From Clostridia bacterium (GTDB lineage Bacteria > Bacillota > Clostridia > Christensenellales > Aristaeellaceae): 64,000 nt of DNA. A model generated the notes under the pieces. It did not search any database. It worked only from the letters and a program-made list of their open reading frames with translations, and was not told the DNA's origin. Made by a program: the position numbers and the translations under genes. Below, piece by piece: positions 16,444 through 25,520 of the stretch; position 1 is the first letter of the stretch, and each line of letters begins with the position of its first letter. The stretch is taken from positions 124,001-188,000 of the forward strand of contig JAGBEX010000014.1 of assembly GCA_017936765.1 (NCBI GenBank). Direction: 5' to 3'.

Positions 16444-17781
16444 GTGTTTGGATCCCGTATGTTTCCCGGCGGCGTTCATCCCCACGAGGGCGTGAACGGC
16501 AAGAGCGTGAATGGCGGCAACGCCATTGTGAAGCTTCCTGCGCCGCCCCGGGTCATTATTCCGCTGTCCCAGCATATCGGTGCGCCCGCCAAGGCGCTGG
16601 TGAAAAAGGGCGATCAGGTCAAGATCGGCCAGGTGATCGGCCAGGCTGGCGGCTATGTGTCTGCCAATGTTCATGCTTCTGTGTCCGGCAAGGTGTGGGA
16701 CGTGCAGCCCTGCCTGCTGGCCAGCGGTGTGGCGGTGCCTGCGGTGATCATCGACAATGATTACAAGGAAGAGTGGGTGGAGCTGTCCCCCGCGGCCAAT
16801 CCCGAGGCGCTGACGGCTGACGAGCTTCGCAAGATCGTGGCCGATGCTGGCATCGTGGGCCTGGGCGGCGCCACGTTCCCCACGGCGGTGAAGCTGAACC
16901 CTGCCCAGGGCAAGACCATCGAAAAGCTGGTCATCAACGGCGCGGAGTGCGAGCCTTACCTGACTGCTGACCATCGTCTGATGCTGGAGAAGGCGCAGGA
17001 GATCATCCGCGGCATCAGCATCGTGATGAAGGCGCTGGACATCAAGGAAGCGCTGGTGGGCATTGAGGACAACAAGCCCGACGCCATTGCGGCGCTGACT
17101 GCTGCGGCCACCGAGGGCATCACCGTGAAGGCGCTGCCTGTGCGCTATCCCCAGGGCGGTGAGAAGCAGCTGGTGTACGCCCTGACCAAGAAGAAGGTCC
17201 CCACCGGCGGCCTGCCCCTGGACGTGGGCGTTGTGGTGTGCAATGTGGGTACCATCTATGCCATCCAGCAGGCTGTGTGCGAAGGTCGTCCGCTGATCGA
17301 GCGCGTGACCACCGTGGGCGGTCTGGTGGAGAAGCCAGGCAACTTCATGGTGCGCATTGGAGCCACCGTGGAGCAGATGCTGGATGCCTGCGGCGGTGTG
17401 CAGCAGGGCGTGAAGCAGCTGATCTACGGCGGCCCCATGATGGGCATGGCCATTGCCCGTACCGATATCCCCGTGACCAAGGGCTGCTCCGGCATCCTGG
17501 CGCTGGGCGAGGAGGCCAAGGAACCCCAGGAGAGCGCCTGCATCCGCTGCGGCCGCTGCCTGCGTGCCTGCCCCATGAAGCTCATGCCCGCCAAGCTGGA
17601 TGCCCTCTCCCGTGCGCAGCGCTTCGATGAGGCTGAAAAGCTGGGCGTGATGAACTGCATGGAGTGCGGTGCCTGCACCTTTGCCTGCCCCGCCAAGCGC
17701 AGCCTGACCCAGTCCTGCCGCACGGCCAAGAAAGTGATCAACACCCGCCGCAAGCAGGCGGCTGCAAAGAAGGAGGATTAA
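16444..17781 (+). CDS. rnfC: Rnf electron transport complex subunit C
   Basis: Peripheral NADH-side subunit of the Rnf ferredoxin:NAD+ oxidoreductase, which couples electron flow to Na+ or H+ export. 445 residues. The central part has the NADH/FMN-binding-like GLGGATFPTAVKL. Two 4Fe-4S motifs follow: CIRCGRCLRACP starting at C366 and CMECGACTFACP starting at C405. The GTG at 16444 is preferred because GGAAGGGGG (16425-16433) precedes it and the protein then begins just before the conserved FPGGVHPHEGV. The ATG at 16459 lacks a ribosome site. Confidence 0.92.
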   Translation: MFGSRMFPGGVHPHEGVNGKSVNGGNAIVKLPAPPRVIIPLSQHIGAPAKALVKKGDQVKIGQVIGQAGGYVSANVHASVSGKVWDVQPCLLASGVAVPAVIIDNDYKEEWVELSPAANPEALTADELRKIVADAGIVGLGGATFPTAVKLNPAQGKTIEKLVINGAECEPYLTADHRLMLEKAQEIIRGISIVMKALDIKEALVGIEDNKPDAIAALTAAATEGITVKALPVRYPQGGEKQLVYALTKKKVPTGGLPLDVGVVVCNVGTIYAIQQAVCEGRPLIERVTTVGGLVEKPGNFMVRIGATVEQMLDACGGVQQGVKQLIYGGPMMGMAIARTDIPVTKGCSGILALGEEAKEPQESACIRCGRCLRACPMKLMPAKLDALSRAQRFDEAEKLGVMNCMECGACTFACPAKRSLTQSCRTAKKVINTRRKQAAAKKED

Positions 17782-17785
17782 GATC

Positions 17786-18730
17786 ATGCAAAAGAATCTG
17801 GCAGTGTCCTCCTCTCCGCATCTGCGGGACAGAGCGTCCACGCAGCGCATCATGCAGGAGGTTTGCCTGGCGCTGGCTCCCGCCGGTATCGCTGGTATCA
17901 TTCTGTATGGTGCCAACGCGGCCATGCTGATCGCAGCTTCTGTGATCACCTGCGTGCTGGCTGAATTCCTGTATCAGAAGGCCGCCAAGGAAAAGACCAC
18001 CATCGGCGACTGGAGCGCCGTGGTGACCGGTCTCCTGCTGGCCTACAACCTGCCTGCCAATGCTCCCGTGTGGCTGGCTGTGGTGGGCGGCATCATCGCC
18101 ATCGTGCTGGTGAAGCAGATCTTCGGCGGCATCGGCTCCAACTTCATGAACCCCGCGCTGACGGCTCGCGCCATCCTGTTCGTGAGCTGGTCCAGCCTGA
18201 TGTCCACCTATCCTCAGACCAACTACGCTGTGGACGCTGTGTCCTCCGCCACGCCCCTGGCCCTGCTGGGTGCTGGCACCGTGCCTGCGGACATGAGCCT
18301 GTGGAATCTGATGATCGGCAACTGCGGCGGCGTGCTGGGCGAGACCTGCAAGCTGGCCATCATTGCCGGTGGCCTGTATATGCTGGTGCGCGGCATCATC
18401 GACTGGCGCATCCCGGTGACCTTCATCGGCACGGTGTTCGTGTGCTACCTGCTCAAGGATGGCGCGCAGATGGCCGTGTACCAGATCTTCGCCGGCGGCC
18501 TGATGCTGGGTGCCTTCTTCATGGCTACCGACTATGCCACCAGCCCTGTGACGGGCATCGGCAAAATCATCTTCGGCGTGGGCTGCGGCATTCTGCTGTT
18601 TGTGATCCGCGCCTTCGCCTCCTATCCGGAAGGCTGCAGCTTTGCGATCCTGTTCATGAACGTGGTGACTCCCATGATCGACAAGTTCACCACGCCCAAG
18701 CCCTTTGGGGAGGTGAAGACTCATGCCTAA
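17786..18730 (+). CDS. rnfD: Rnf electron transport complex subunit D
   Basis: Integral membrane subunit, 314 residues, about eight or nine hydrophobic helices. The site for covalently bound FMN is recognisable as VSSATPLAL with threonine 156; MNPALTARA, typical of RnfD/NqrB, precedes it. An AAGGAGG ribosome site lies before the ATG at 17786. The 3' end overlaps the next gene by 8 nt, and that next gene is rnfE rather than the expected rnfG. Confidence 0.93.
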   Translation: MQKNLAVSSSPHLRDRASTQRIMQEVCLALAPAGIAGIILYGANAAMLIAASVITCVLAEFLYQKAAKEKTTIGDWSAVVTGLLLAYNLPANAPVWLAVVGGIIAIVLVKQIFGGIGSNFMNPALTARAILFVSWSSLMSTYPQTNYAVDAVSSATPLALLGAGTVPADMSLWNLMIGNCGGVLGETCKLAIIAGGLYMLVRGIIDWRIPVTFIGTVFVCYLLKDGAQMAVYQIFAGGLMLGAFFMATDYATSPVTGIGKIIFGVGCGILLFVIRAFASYPEGCSFAILFMNVVTPMIDKFTTPKPFGEVKTHA

Positions 18731-19364
18731 GGAAAAGAAGAGCTTCCTGCAGGTCTTTGTCAATGGCCTGATCACGGAAAACCCCACCTTTACCCTGATG
18801 CTGGGTATGTGTCCCACTCTGGCCATTACCACCGCTGCCTCCAACGGCATCGGCATGGGTCTGGCCACCACCTTCGTGCTGGTGTGTTCCAACCTGTTCA
18901 TCAGCCTGCTACGCAAGGTGATCCCCGACAAGGTTCGCATCCCTGCGTTCATCGTGGTCATTGCATCCTTCGTGACCATTCTGGAAATGATGCTGAAGGC
19001 ATTCCTGCCTGACCTGAGCGCGTCCCTGGGTATGTACATCCCCCTGATCGTGGTGAACTGCATCATCTTTGCCCGTGCGGAGGCCTTTGCCTTCAAGAAC
19101 GGCCCTGTGCTGTCCCTGGCTGACGGTCTGGGCATGGGTCTGGGCTTTACCGGCGCTATCACCATTCTCAGCGCGATCCGCGAGCTGTTTGGCGCTGGCA
19201 CCATCTTCGGCGTGCAAATCATGCCTGCGGCCTATCAGCCTATGGGCATCATGTTGAACGTTCCCGGCGGCTTTGTGACCCTGGGTCTGCTGCTGGCGCT
19301 GGTGAACGTCATCAAGAATCTGGCGGCTAAGAAATCTGCCGCGAAGAAGGAGGAGCTGGCATGA
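18723..19364 (+). CDS. rnfE: Rnf electron transport complex subunit E
   Basis: 213-residue membrane protein of the RnfA/RnfE (NqrD/NqrE) family with about six helices. Typical stretches are [16 protein letters not shown] at the N terminus and [19 protein letters not shown] in the middle. The C terminus is Lys/Ala-rich. It follows rnfD directly, with an 8-nt overlap, leaving no room for rnfG. It overlaps rnfA by 4 nt (ATGA). Confidence 0.94.
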   Translation: MPKEKKSFLQVFVNGLITENPTFTLMLGMCPTLAITTAASNGIGMGLATTFVLVCSNLFISLLRKVIPDKVRIPAFIVVIASFVTILEMMLKAFLPDLSASLGMYIPLIVVNCIIFARAEAFAFKNGPVLSLADGLGMGLGFTGAITILSAIRELFGAGTIFGVQIMPAAYQPMGIMLNVPGGFVTLGLLLALVNVIKNLAAKKSAAKKEELA

Positions 19365-19939
19365 ATACCTATTTGACGATTCTGGTCGGCAGCCTTCTGG
19401 TGAATAACTTCGTCATGAACAAGTTCCTGGGCATCTGCCCCTTCCTGGGCGTGTCCAAGAAGTTCGATACGGCGCTGGGCATGGGCATGGCCGTGACCTT
19501 CGTGATGACCCTGGCCTCCTTTGTGGCCTGGATCGTGGAACACTTCCTGCTGGTGCCTTTCAACCTGATGTATATGCGCACCATCGCCTTCATCCTGGTG
19601 ATCGCTGTGCTGGTGCAGGTGGTGGAGATGGCCCTGAAGAAGATGTCTCCCTCGCTGTATCAGTCCCTGGGTGTGTACCTGCCCCTGATCACTACCAACT
19701 GCGCGGTGCTGGGCGTGGCCATCCTGAACTCCGACCAGGCCTACAACCTGCTGGAAAGCACCCTGAACGGCTGCTGCGCCGCCCTGGGCTTCACCCTGGC
19801 CATGGTGCTGTTTGCCTGCATCCGCGAGCGGCTGAGCCTGTCCAAGATGCCCAAGTGGATGGACGGTTTCCCCGGTGCGCTGATTACCGCTGGCCTGATG
19901 GCCGTTGCCTTTGCTGGCTTCGGCGGGCTGATCAAGTAA
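19361..19939 (+). CDS. rnfA: Rnf electron transport complex subunit A
   Basis: 192-residue partner of RnfE with the same fold and six hydrophobic helices. It begins with the family pattern [19 protein letters not shown] and contains [16 protein letters not shown]. RnfA and RnfE together bind a shared iron-sulfur cluster in solved Rnf/Nqr structures through cysteines such as those in GICPF and TNCA, both present here. Translationally coupled to rnfE. Confidence 0.95.
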   Translation: MNTYLTILVGSLLVNNFVMNKFLGICPFLGVSKKFDTALGMGMAVTFVMTLASFVAWIVEHFLLVPFNLMYMRTIAFILVIAVLVQVVEMALKKMSPSLYQSLGVYLPLITTNCAVLGVAILNSDQAYNLLESTLNGCCAALGFTLAMVLFACIRERLSLSKMPKWMDGFPGALITAGLMAVAFAGFGGLIK

Positions 19940-19955
19940 AAGGGGAGGTAACGAC

Positions 19956-21161
19956 ATGGATATTTTGTACGCTGCCCTTGTGCTTGGCGGCATGGGTCTT
20001 CTGTTTGGCGGATTGCTGACGCTGACCTCCAAGGTGTTTGCTGTTCCCAGCAATCCCACCCGCGATGCGGTGCGCGAGCTGCTGCCCGGCGCCAACTGCG
20101 GCGGCTGCGGCTATCCCGGCTGTGACGGCTGCGCTGATGCCATCGCTTCGGGCAAAGCGCCTGTGAACGCCTGTCCTGTGTGCAGCGCCGAGGCTGCCGA
20201 GGCCATCGCTGCCGCCATGGGTGTGGAACCCGCTGATGCCTCGGCCCGACTGGTGGCGAAGGTGATCTGCCAGGGCGACATTGACCGCTGCAAAACCAAG
20301 TTCAACTACACCGGCATTCAGGATTGCGTGGCTGCCTCGCTGGTCAGCGACGGCAACCGTGCCTGCAAGTATGCCTGCCTGGGTCTGGGTACCTGTGTGA
20401 AGGCCTGCCCCTTCGACGCCATCCACATTGACGAGCATAAGAAGATTGCCGTGGTGGATGAGGACAAGTGCAAGGCCTGCGGTAAGTGCGTGGCTGCCTG
20501 CCCCAAGGGCGTGCTTGACCTGCAGCCTGTGACCCGCCCCGTGCGCCTGATGTGCCGCGCCGCCGAGGAAGGCTACCTGGTCAGCGATAACTGCCGGGTG
20601 GGCTGCATTGGCTGCGAGCGCTGCGCCATCGCCTGCAAGTTCGGTGCCATCACCATGGTGAACAACCTGCCGGTGATCGACATGGAGAAGTGCGTCGGCT
20701 GCATGATGTGCGCCGAGAGCTGCCCCACGGGTGCCATCTGGGCGGACTGGGACGAGCGGAAGATCGCCGAGATCAACCCCGAGGAGTGCATCGGCTGCGG
20801 CTTGTGCAAGCGCCAGTGCCAGTTCGAGGCCATCATTGGCGAAAAGAAGCAGCCCCACGAGATCACCTCTGCCTGCACCGGCTGCGGTGCCTGCGCTGCC
20901 AAGTGCCCCAAGAAGTGCATCACCATGAAGGTGCGCGAGCATACCCGCGACCGCCACGCCAAGGTGGGTACCACCCCCGAGGCTGTGCTGGCTGTGAATC
21001 CCGAGGATGCCAAGGTGAAGCCCGCCCGCACCCCTGAGATGGAAGCGAAGATCCAGGCTGCGCTGGCTGCCAAGGCTGCCCGCGAGGCCGCCAAGCAGGG
21101 CGACGCCAAGAAGGACACCGAGACCCCCGTCCAGACGGCTGAAGCCGAGAAGGCGGAGTAA
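19956..21161 (+). CDS. rnfB: Rnf electron transport complex subunit B (extended polyferredoxin)
   Basis: Ferredoxin-accepting subunit, 401 residues. One N-terminal membrane helix is followed by a C-x2-C-x4-C-x16-C cluster domain (C48, C51, C56, C73). Then come six ferredoxin-type motifs in order: CKYACLGLGTCVKACP, CKACGKCVAACP, CRVGCIGCERCAIAC, CVGCMMCAESCP, CIGCGLCKRQCQ and CTGCGACAAKCP. That is more than in short RnfB proteins, which have one four-cysteine domain plus two ferredoxin motifs. An Ala/Lys/Glu-rich tail of about 50 residues closes the protein. Last gene of the operon; a terminator follows. Confidence 0.93.
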   Translation: MDILYAALVLGGMGLLFGGLLTLTSKVFAVPSNPTRDAVRELLPGANCGGCGYPGCDGCADAIASGKAPVNACPVCSAEAAEAIAAAMGVEPADASARLVAKVICQGDIDRCKTKFNYTGIQDCVAASLVSDGNRACKYACLGLGTCVKACPFDAIHIDEHKKIAVVDEDKCKACGKCVAACPKGVLDLQPVTRPVRLMCRAAEEGYLVSDNCRVGCIGCERCAIACKFGAITMVNNLPVIDMEKCVGCMMCAESCPTGAIWADWDERKIAEINPEECIGCGLCKRQCQFEAIIGEKKQPHEITSACTGCGACAAKCPKKCITMKVREHTRDRHAKVGTTPEAVLAVNPEDAKVKPARTPEMEAKIQAALAAKAAREAAKQGDAKKDTETPVQTAEAEKAE

Positions 21162-21174
21162 TCCAAACAAACAA

Positions 21175-21212
21175 CGATCCCCTTACCAATGCGGTAGGGG
21201 GATCGATTTTTA
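21175..21212 (+). terminator. Intrinsic terminator after rnfB
   Basis: CGATCCCCTTACC (21175-21187) pairs with GGTAGGGGGATCG (21193-21205) with one G-U pair, then ATTTTTAT. It sits between convergent genes and touches the end of the minus-strand gene at 21210. Confidence 0.9.
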
Positions 21213-22454
21213 TATCCACTTGTTGTAGGTGACCACCGAGCCGATGAGGTTCATGGCGGTGGCGAACACCGCGAAGGGAACGTTCCAGGTGACAAACTGC
21301 TGGCCGCGGGGTTTCCAATGGATCAGGCCGAAGAAGAGCCAGGGCATCACATCCAGCAGGTAGCGGTTGCCGAAGTGCCAGCCGCCCAGGGTGCGGTGGG
21401 CGCAGATGATGAGAACGTAGATCAGGGAGAGCAGCGGCAGGAGGATCAGCAGCGGTTTGCTGTGGCGGCGATGGTGGCGCAGGGCGTACAGCCAGGCCAT
21501 GAGGATGGTGATCAGCAGCGGGTTGGTGAGATAGAACGCCATGCCGTTGATCTTGAAGAAGGTCAGGGGCTTTTCCACGCCGTTCCATTCCGGCAGCCGC
21601 AGCAGGGCAAGCATATTGTTCCAGATGTAGGTCAGGCTGAACTGGCCGTTCTCCGCACGGAGGAATTCCGGCAGGAAGTTGTGGCCGAACTCCATCAGGC
21701 TGCCGAAGCGCAGGTAGTTCAGCAGCATATAGGAGCCGCCCAGCAGCGCGGGGAGGATGATCCAGTACCAGCGGCGCAGGATGATGTGCCAGGGTGCATC
21801 GTTGGGATAAGCGCGGCGCTGGTGCCGGTAGAGCAGCCACAGCAGGAAGGGTAGATACAACCCCACCATGGGTCGGCAGCCCACCGCAGCAGCCCAGCAG
21901 GCGAGGGAAGTGGTTCCCTGGCCGCGCATGGCATGGTAGATGGCCATGAGGGAAAGGGTGAAGCACAGGTTCTGGGCGAAGAACCACACCCAGGCATTCA
22001 TGCCGATGAAGAGGTAGCCTGTGCCAAGGAAGAGAAACAGCACCCAGAACAGCCCGTGCTGGTCCCGGCAGCAGCGGCGGTAGATCAGGCAGGCGTAGAC
22101 AACGCCGATGGCGGTGATCACCAGCGCCAGCCAGGCATCGGGGGTGTCCAGCCCCCAGATGGCCGCAAAGGGCAACAGCACGTAGGAGGGAAAGGGCGGG
22201 AAGGTGACGTAGTACTTGCCGTCAACAATGGCCAGCTCCAGCCAGGTGAGCTTCTCGCCGCCGGGAATGTCCAGCCGACCATCCAGCCAGGAACAAGCCT
22301 GCCGGACAAAGGAGTTGTAGGCGTTGTGGTGGGTGGGCCAGTAGCCGGTAAACATCATGATGGCCAGCAGGGACAGCAGCACACACAGCACAGCAGGGAC
22401 GATAAAGCCAGTCTGATTGCTGCGCCGGATGGGGTACCTGAATGATCGAAACAT
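21210..22454 (-). CDS. Polytopic membrane protein, GT-C glycosyltransferase-like
   Basis: 414 residues with about ten hydrophobic helices. The first extracellular loop carries WPTHHNAYNSF and, after the next segment, YVTFPPFPSYVLLP. That pattern resembles the loop of GT-C (ArnT/PMT-like) glycosyltransferases that use polyprenyl-phosphate sugars. A second conserved-looking loop is HRTLGGWHFGNRYLLDVMPW. The catalytic acid expected in loop 1 is not certain (WLDGRLDIPGGE is a candidate). The ATG at 22454 has an AAGGGAGC ribosome site; reading could extend further upstream in frame, but that stretch lacks a start signal. It is an isolated gene, convergent with rnfB. Confidence 0.6.
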   Translation of the reverse strand: MFRSFRYPIRRSNQTGFIVPAVLCVLLSLLAIMMFTGYWPTHHNAYNSFVRQACSWLDGRLDIPGGEKLTWLELAIVDGKYYVTFPPFPSYVLLPFAAIWGLDTPDAWLALVITAIGVVYACLIYRRCCRDQHGLFWVLFLFLGTGYLFIGMNAWVWFFAQNLCFTLSLMAIYHAMRGQGTTSLACWAAAVGCRPMVGLYLPFLLWLLYRHQRRAYPNDAPWHIILRRWYWIILPALLGGSYMLLNYLRFGSLMEFGHNFLPEFLRAENGQFSLTYIWNNMLALLRLPEWNGVEKPLTFFKINGMAFYLTNPLLITILMAWLYALRHHRRHSKPLLILLPLLSLIYVLIICAHRTLGGWHFGNRYLLDVMPWLFFGLIHWKPRGQQFVTWNVPFAVFATAMNLIGSVVTYNKWI

Positions 22455-22627
22455 GGGGAACAGCTCCCTTGTGACTTGATACATCCATATTACGACGGCG
22501 ACATCCATTTTCTTGCAGATGCAGGAACTTTTTTTGCGGAGGAGGAAAAATGACGGTCGGAGGCAGATTGTAAACGCTATCATTGCAAATATTTTCACGA
22601 AATGCGGTTTCAAAGGCAGATAACATC

Positions 22628-22656
22628 TTGCCAAAAGGGAAAAATGATGGTATCAT
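22628..22656 (+). promoter_or_regulatory. Sigma-A promoter of ppdK
   Basis: TTGCCA (22628-22633), 17-nt spacer, TATCAT (22651-22656). The untranslated leader is about 105 nt. Confidence 0.7.
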
Positions 22657-22718
22657 TTTAACGATATATGAAGGATCAGTCTGGCGGGCGAAAACAAGCG
22701 CCTTGTCAGGCTATGTCC

Positions 22719-22742
22719 ATGCAAGGGGATAACCCCTTGCAT
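22719..22742 (+). promoter_or_regulatory. Perfect hairpin in the ppdK leader
   Basis: ATGCAAGGGG (22719-22728) pairs with CCCCTTGCAT (22733-22742) around a 4-nt ATAA loop, ending 10 nt before the GGAGGAG ribosome site. No T-run follows, so it is not a terminator; a stabilising or protein-binding hairpin is possible. Confidence 0.6.
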
Positions 22743-22769
22743 AAAACCTATGAGGAGGAGTTGTTTCCC

Positions 22770-25394
22770 ATGGCGAAGAAGTTTGTGTACCTTTTCACCG
22801 AAGGTAACGGCACGATGCGTGAGCTTCTGGGCGGCAAGGGCGCCAACCTGGCCGAGATGACCAACATTGGCCTGCCTGTTCCCCAGGGCTTTACCATTTC
22901 CACTGAAGCCTGCACCCAGTACTATGAGGACGGCCGTCAGATCAATCCTGACATCCAGGCTGAAATCATGGAGTACGTTGAGAAGCTGGAGGGCATCACC
23001 GGCAAGAAGTTCGGTGACAAGGAGAACCCCCTGCTGGTCTCCGTTCGCTCCGGCGCCCGCGCTTCCATGCCCGGCATGATGGACACCATCCTGAACCTGG
23101 GCCTGAACGAGGAAGTGGTCGAGGTTCTGGCTGCCAAGTCCGGCAACCCCCGTTGGGCCTATGACTGCTATCGCCGTTTCATCCAGATGTACTCCGACGT
23201 GGTTATGGAAGTCGGCAAGAAGTACTTCGAGCAGCTGATCGACGAAATGAAGGAAGCCAAGGGCGTGACCCAGGACGTCGATCTGACCGCTGATGACCTG
23301 AAGGAGCTGGCCAACCAGTTCAAGGCCGAGTACAAGTCCAAGATCGGCGAGGATTTCCCCTCCGATCCCAAGGAGCAGCTGATGGGCGCCGTGAAGGCCG
23401 TGTTCCGTTCCTGGGACAACCCCCGCGCCAACATCTATCGCCGTGAGAACGACATTCCCTATTCCTGGGGTACAGCTGTTAACGTTCAGTCCATGGCCTT
23501 CGGCAACATGGGCGACGATTGCGGCACCGGCGTTGCTTTCACCCGCGACCCCGCCACCGGCAAGCGTGGCCTGATGGGCGAGTTCCTGACCAACGCCCAG
23601 GGCGAAGACGTTGTGGCTGGCGTGCGTACTCCCATGCCCATCTCTGAGATGGCCAACAAGTTCCCCGCTGCCTTCGAGCAGTTCCAGAAGGTTTGCGCCA
23701 TCCTGGAAGACCACTATCGCGACATGCAGGACATGGAGTTCACCGTTGAGAACGGCAAGCTCTACATGCTGCAGACCCGTAACGGCAAGCGTACCGCTCC
23801 CGCCGCTCTGAAGATCGCCTGCGACCTGGTGGACGAAGGCATGATCGACGAGAAGAAGGCCGTGTCCATGATCGATCCCCGTAATCTGGACACCCTGCTG
23901 CATCCCCAGTTCGACCCCAAGGCTCTGAAGGCCGCTACCGCCATCGGCAAGGCTCTGCCTGCTTCCCCCGGCGCTGCTGCTGGTAAGATCGTGTTCACCG
24001 CTGAGGACGCCAAGGAATGGGCTGCCCGCGGCGAAAAGGTCGTTCTGGTTCGTCTGGAGACCTCTCCCGAAGACATCGAGGGTATGATGGCTGCTCAGGG
24101 CATCCTGACCGTGCGCGGCGGCATGACCTCTCACGCTGCCGTTGTGGCCCGTGGCATGGGTACCTGCTGCGTGTCCGGCTGCACCGAGATCAACATGGAT
24201 GAAGAGAACAAGGTCTTCACCCTGGCTGGCCAGACCTTCCACGAGGGCGACGAACTGTCCCTGGACGGCTCCACCGGCAACATCTACGCTGGCCTGATCC
24301 CCACCAAGGACGCCGAGATCGCTGGCGAGTTCGGCCGCATCATGGCTTGGGCTGACCAGTATCGCACCCTGAAGGTTCGCACCAACGCCGACTCTCCCCG
24401 TGACGCCATCAAGGCTCGTCAGCTGGGCGCTGAGGGCATCGGCCTGTGCCGTACCGAGCATATGTTCTTCGAGGAAGGCCGTATCGCTTCCTTCCGCGAG
24501 ATGATCTGCGCTGACACCGTTGAAGAGCGCGAGGCCGCCCTGGCCAAGATCGAGCCCATGCAGCAGGCCGACTTCGAGGGTCTGTACGAGGCCATGGAAG
24601 AGCATCCCGTGTGCATCCGCTTCCTGGATCCCCCGCTGCACGAGTTCGTGCCCACCACCGAGGAAGACATTGCCGCTCTGGCTGCCGCTCAGGGCAAGAC
24701 TGTGCAGCAGATCAAGGACATCATTGCCTCCCTGCACGAGTTCAACCCCATGATGGGTCACCGTGGCTGCCGTCTGGCCGTGACCTATCCCGAAATCGCC
24801 GCCATGCAGACCAAGGCCGTCATTAAGGCTGCTCTGGCTGTGAAGGGCCGTCATCCCGAGTGGAACATCGTTCCCGAGATCATGATCCCCCTGGTTGGCG
24901 ACGTGAAGGAACTGAAGTACGTGAAGGCCGTTGTGGTCAAGACTGCTGACGAAGTGATCGCTGCTTCCGGCGTTGAGCTGAAGTACGAAGTCGGCACCAT
25001 GATCGAGATCCCCCGTGCCTGCCTGACCGCTGACGAAGTGGCCCAGGAAGCTGAGTTCTTCTGCTTCGGCACCAACGACCTGACCCAGATGACCTTCGGC
25101 TTCTCCCGTGACGACGCCGGCAAGTTCCTGAACGCCTACTACGAGGCCAAGATCTATGAGAACGATCCCTTCGCCAAGCTGGACCAGAATGGCGTTGGCA
25201 AGCTGATGGAAATGGCCATCACCAAGTCCAAGGAGACCGGCAAGAAGCTGCACTACGGCATCTGCGGCGAGCATGGCGGCGACCCCGTCTCCGTTGAGTT
25301 CTGCCACAAGATCGGTCTGGACTATGTGTCCTGCTCTCCCTTCCGTGTGCCGATCGCCCGTCTGGCCGCCGCTCAGGCTGCTATCAAGGGCTGA
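22770..25394 (+). CDS. ppdK: Pyruvate, phosphate dikinase
   Basis: Interconverts pyruvate + ATP + Pi and PEP + AMP + PPi, a central step in anaerobes using PPi-linked glycolysis or making PEP. 874 residues, the standard size. The order is normal: N-terminal ATP-grasp domain beginning KFVYLFTEG, GGKGANLAEM and SVRSGARASMPGMMDT; the phospho-histidine domain with GGMTSHAAVVARGMG; the C-terminal PEP-binding barrel with MFGFSRDDAGKF-type and CGEHGGDP motifs. The ATG at 22770 is supported by GGAGGAG at 22753-22759. Codon use is richer in CGT, GCT and GTT than in neighbours, as in a highly expressed gene. Confidence 0.97.
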   Translation: MAKKFVYLFTEGNGTMRELLGGKGANLAEMTNIGLPVPQGFTISTEACTQYYEDGRQINPDIQAEIMEYVEKLEGITGKKFGDKENPLLVSVRSGARASMPGMMDTILNLGLNEEVVEVLAAKSGNPRWAYDCYRRFIQMYSDVVMEVGKKYFEQLIDEMKEAKGVTQDVDLTADDLKELANQFKAEYKSKIGEDFPSDPKEQLMGAVKAVFRSWDNPRANIYRRENDIPYSWGTAVNVQSMAFGNMGDDCGTGVAFTRDPATGKRGLMGEFLTNAQGEDVVAGVRTPMPISEMANKFPAAFEQFQKVCAILEDHYRDMQDMEFTVENGKLYMLQTRNGKRTAPAALKIACDLVDEGMIDEKKAVSMIDPRNLDTLLHPQFDPKALKAATAIGKALPASPGAAAGKIVFTAEDAKEWAARGEKVVLVRLETSPEDIEGMMAAQGILTVRGGMTSHAAVVARGMGTCCVSGCTEINMDEENKVFTLAGQTFHEGDELSLDGSTGNIYAGLIPTKDAEIAGEFGRIMAWADQYRTLKVRTNADSPRDAIKARQLGAEGIGLCRTEHMFFEEGRIASFREMICADTVEEREAALAKIEPMQQADFEGLYEAMEEHPVCIRFLDPPLHEFVPTTEEDIAALAAAQGKTVQQIKDIIASLHEFNPMMGHRGCRLAVTYPEIAAMQTKAVIKAALAVKGRHPEWNIVPEIMIPLVGDVKELKYVKAVVVKTADEVIAASGVELKYEVGTMIEIPRACLTADEVAQEAEFFCFGTNDLTQMTFGFSRDDAGKFLNAYYEAKIYENDPFAKLDQNGVGKLMEMAITKSKETGKKLHYGICGEHGGDPVSVEFCHKIGLDYVSCSPFRVPIARLAAAQAAIKG

Positions 25395-25435
25395 GATCTC
25401 CGCGTAAGCTGATTTCTTAGGAACTAACAAACAAC

Positions 25436-25480
25436 GGCAACCCTTGTTCCTTCGGGAATAGGGGTTGCCATTTCATTTTC
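25436..25480 (+). terminator. Intrinsic terminator after ppdK
   Basis: GGCAACCC (25436-25443) pairs with GGGTTGCC (25462-25469), with an inner TTCC-TTCG-GGAA stem and UUCG tetraloop, then ATTTCATTTT. Confidence 0.92.
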
Positions 25481-25493
25481 AACTATGTATAAT
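25465..25493 (+). promoter_or_regulatory. Promoter of the GNAT gene at 25521
   Basis: TTGCCA (25465-25470), 17-nt spacer, TATAAT (25488-25493). The -35 lies inside the right arm of the ppdK terminator. Confidence 0.72.
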
Positions 25494-25520
25494 GTGGGAA
25501 AGCAAAGGGAGGAATGCTAT

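Larger units (their letters stand above)
22455..22769 (+). other. Divergent intergenic region before ppdK
   Basis: About 315 bases with no gene. It holds the leader of the minus-strand membrane protein gene (no clear promoter seen) and, at the right, the ppdK promoter, a 24-nt palindrome and the ppdK ribosome site. AT-rich stretches occur at 22530-22600. Confidence 0.6.

Noticed and set aside
18700..18760. Search for a small or fused rnfG between rnfD and rnfE
   Set aside because: The two genes overlap by 8 nt and neither protein carries an extra FMN-binding domain.
22653..25430. Antisense open frame of 925 codons opposite ppdK
   Set aside because: ppdK on the plus strand is unmistakable from end to end; the antisense frame follows from its codon bias (few stop codons on the opposite strand).
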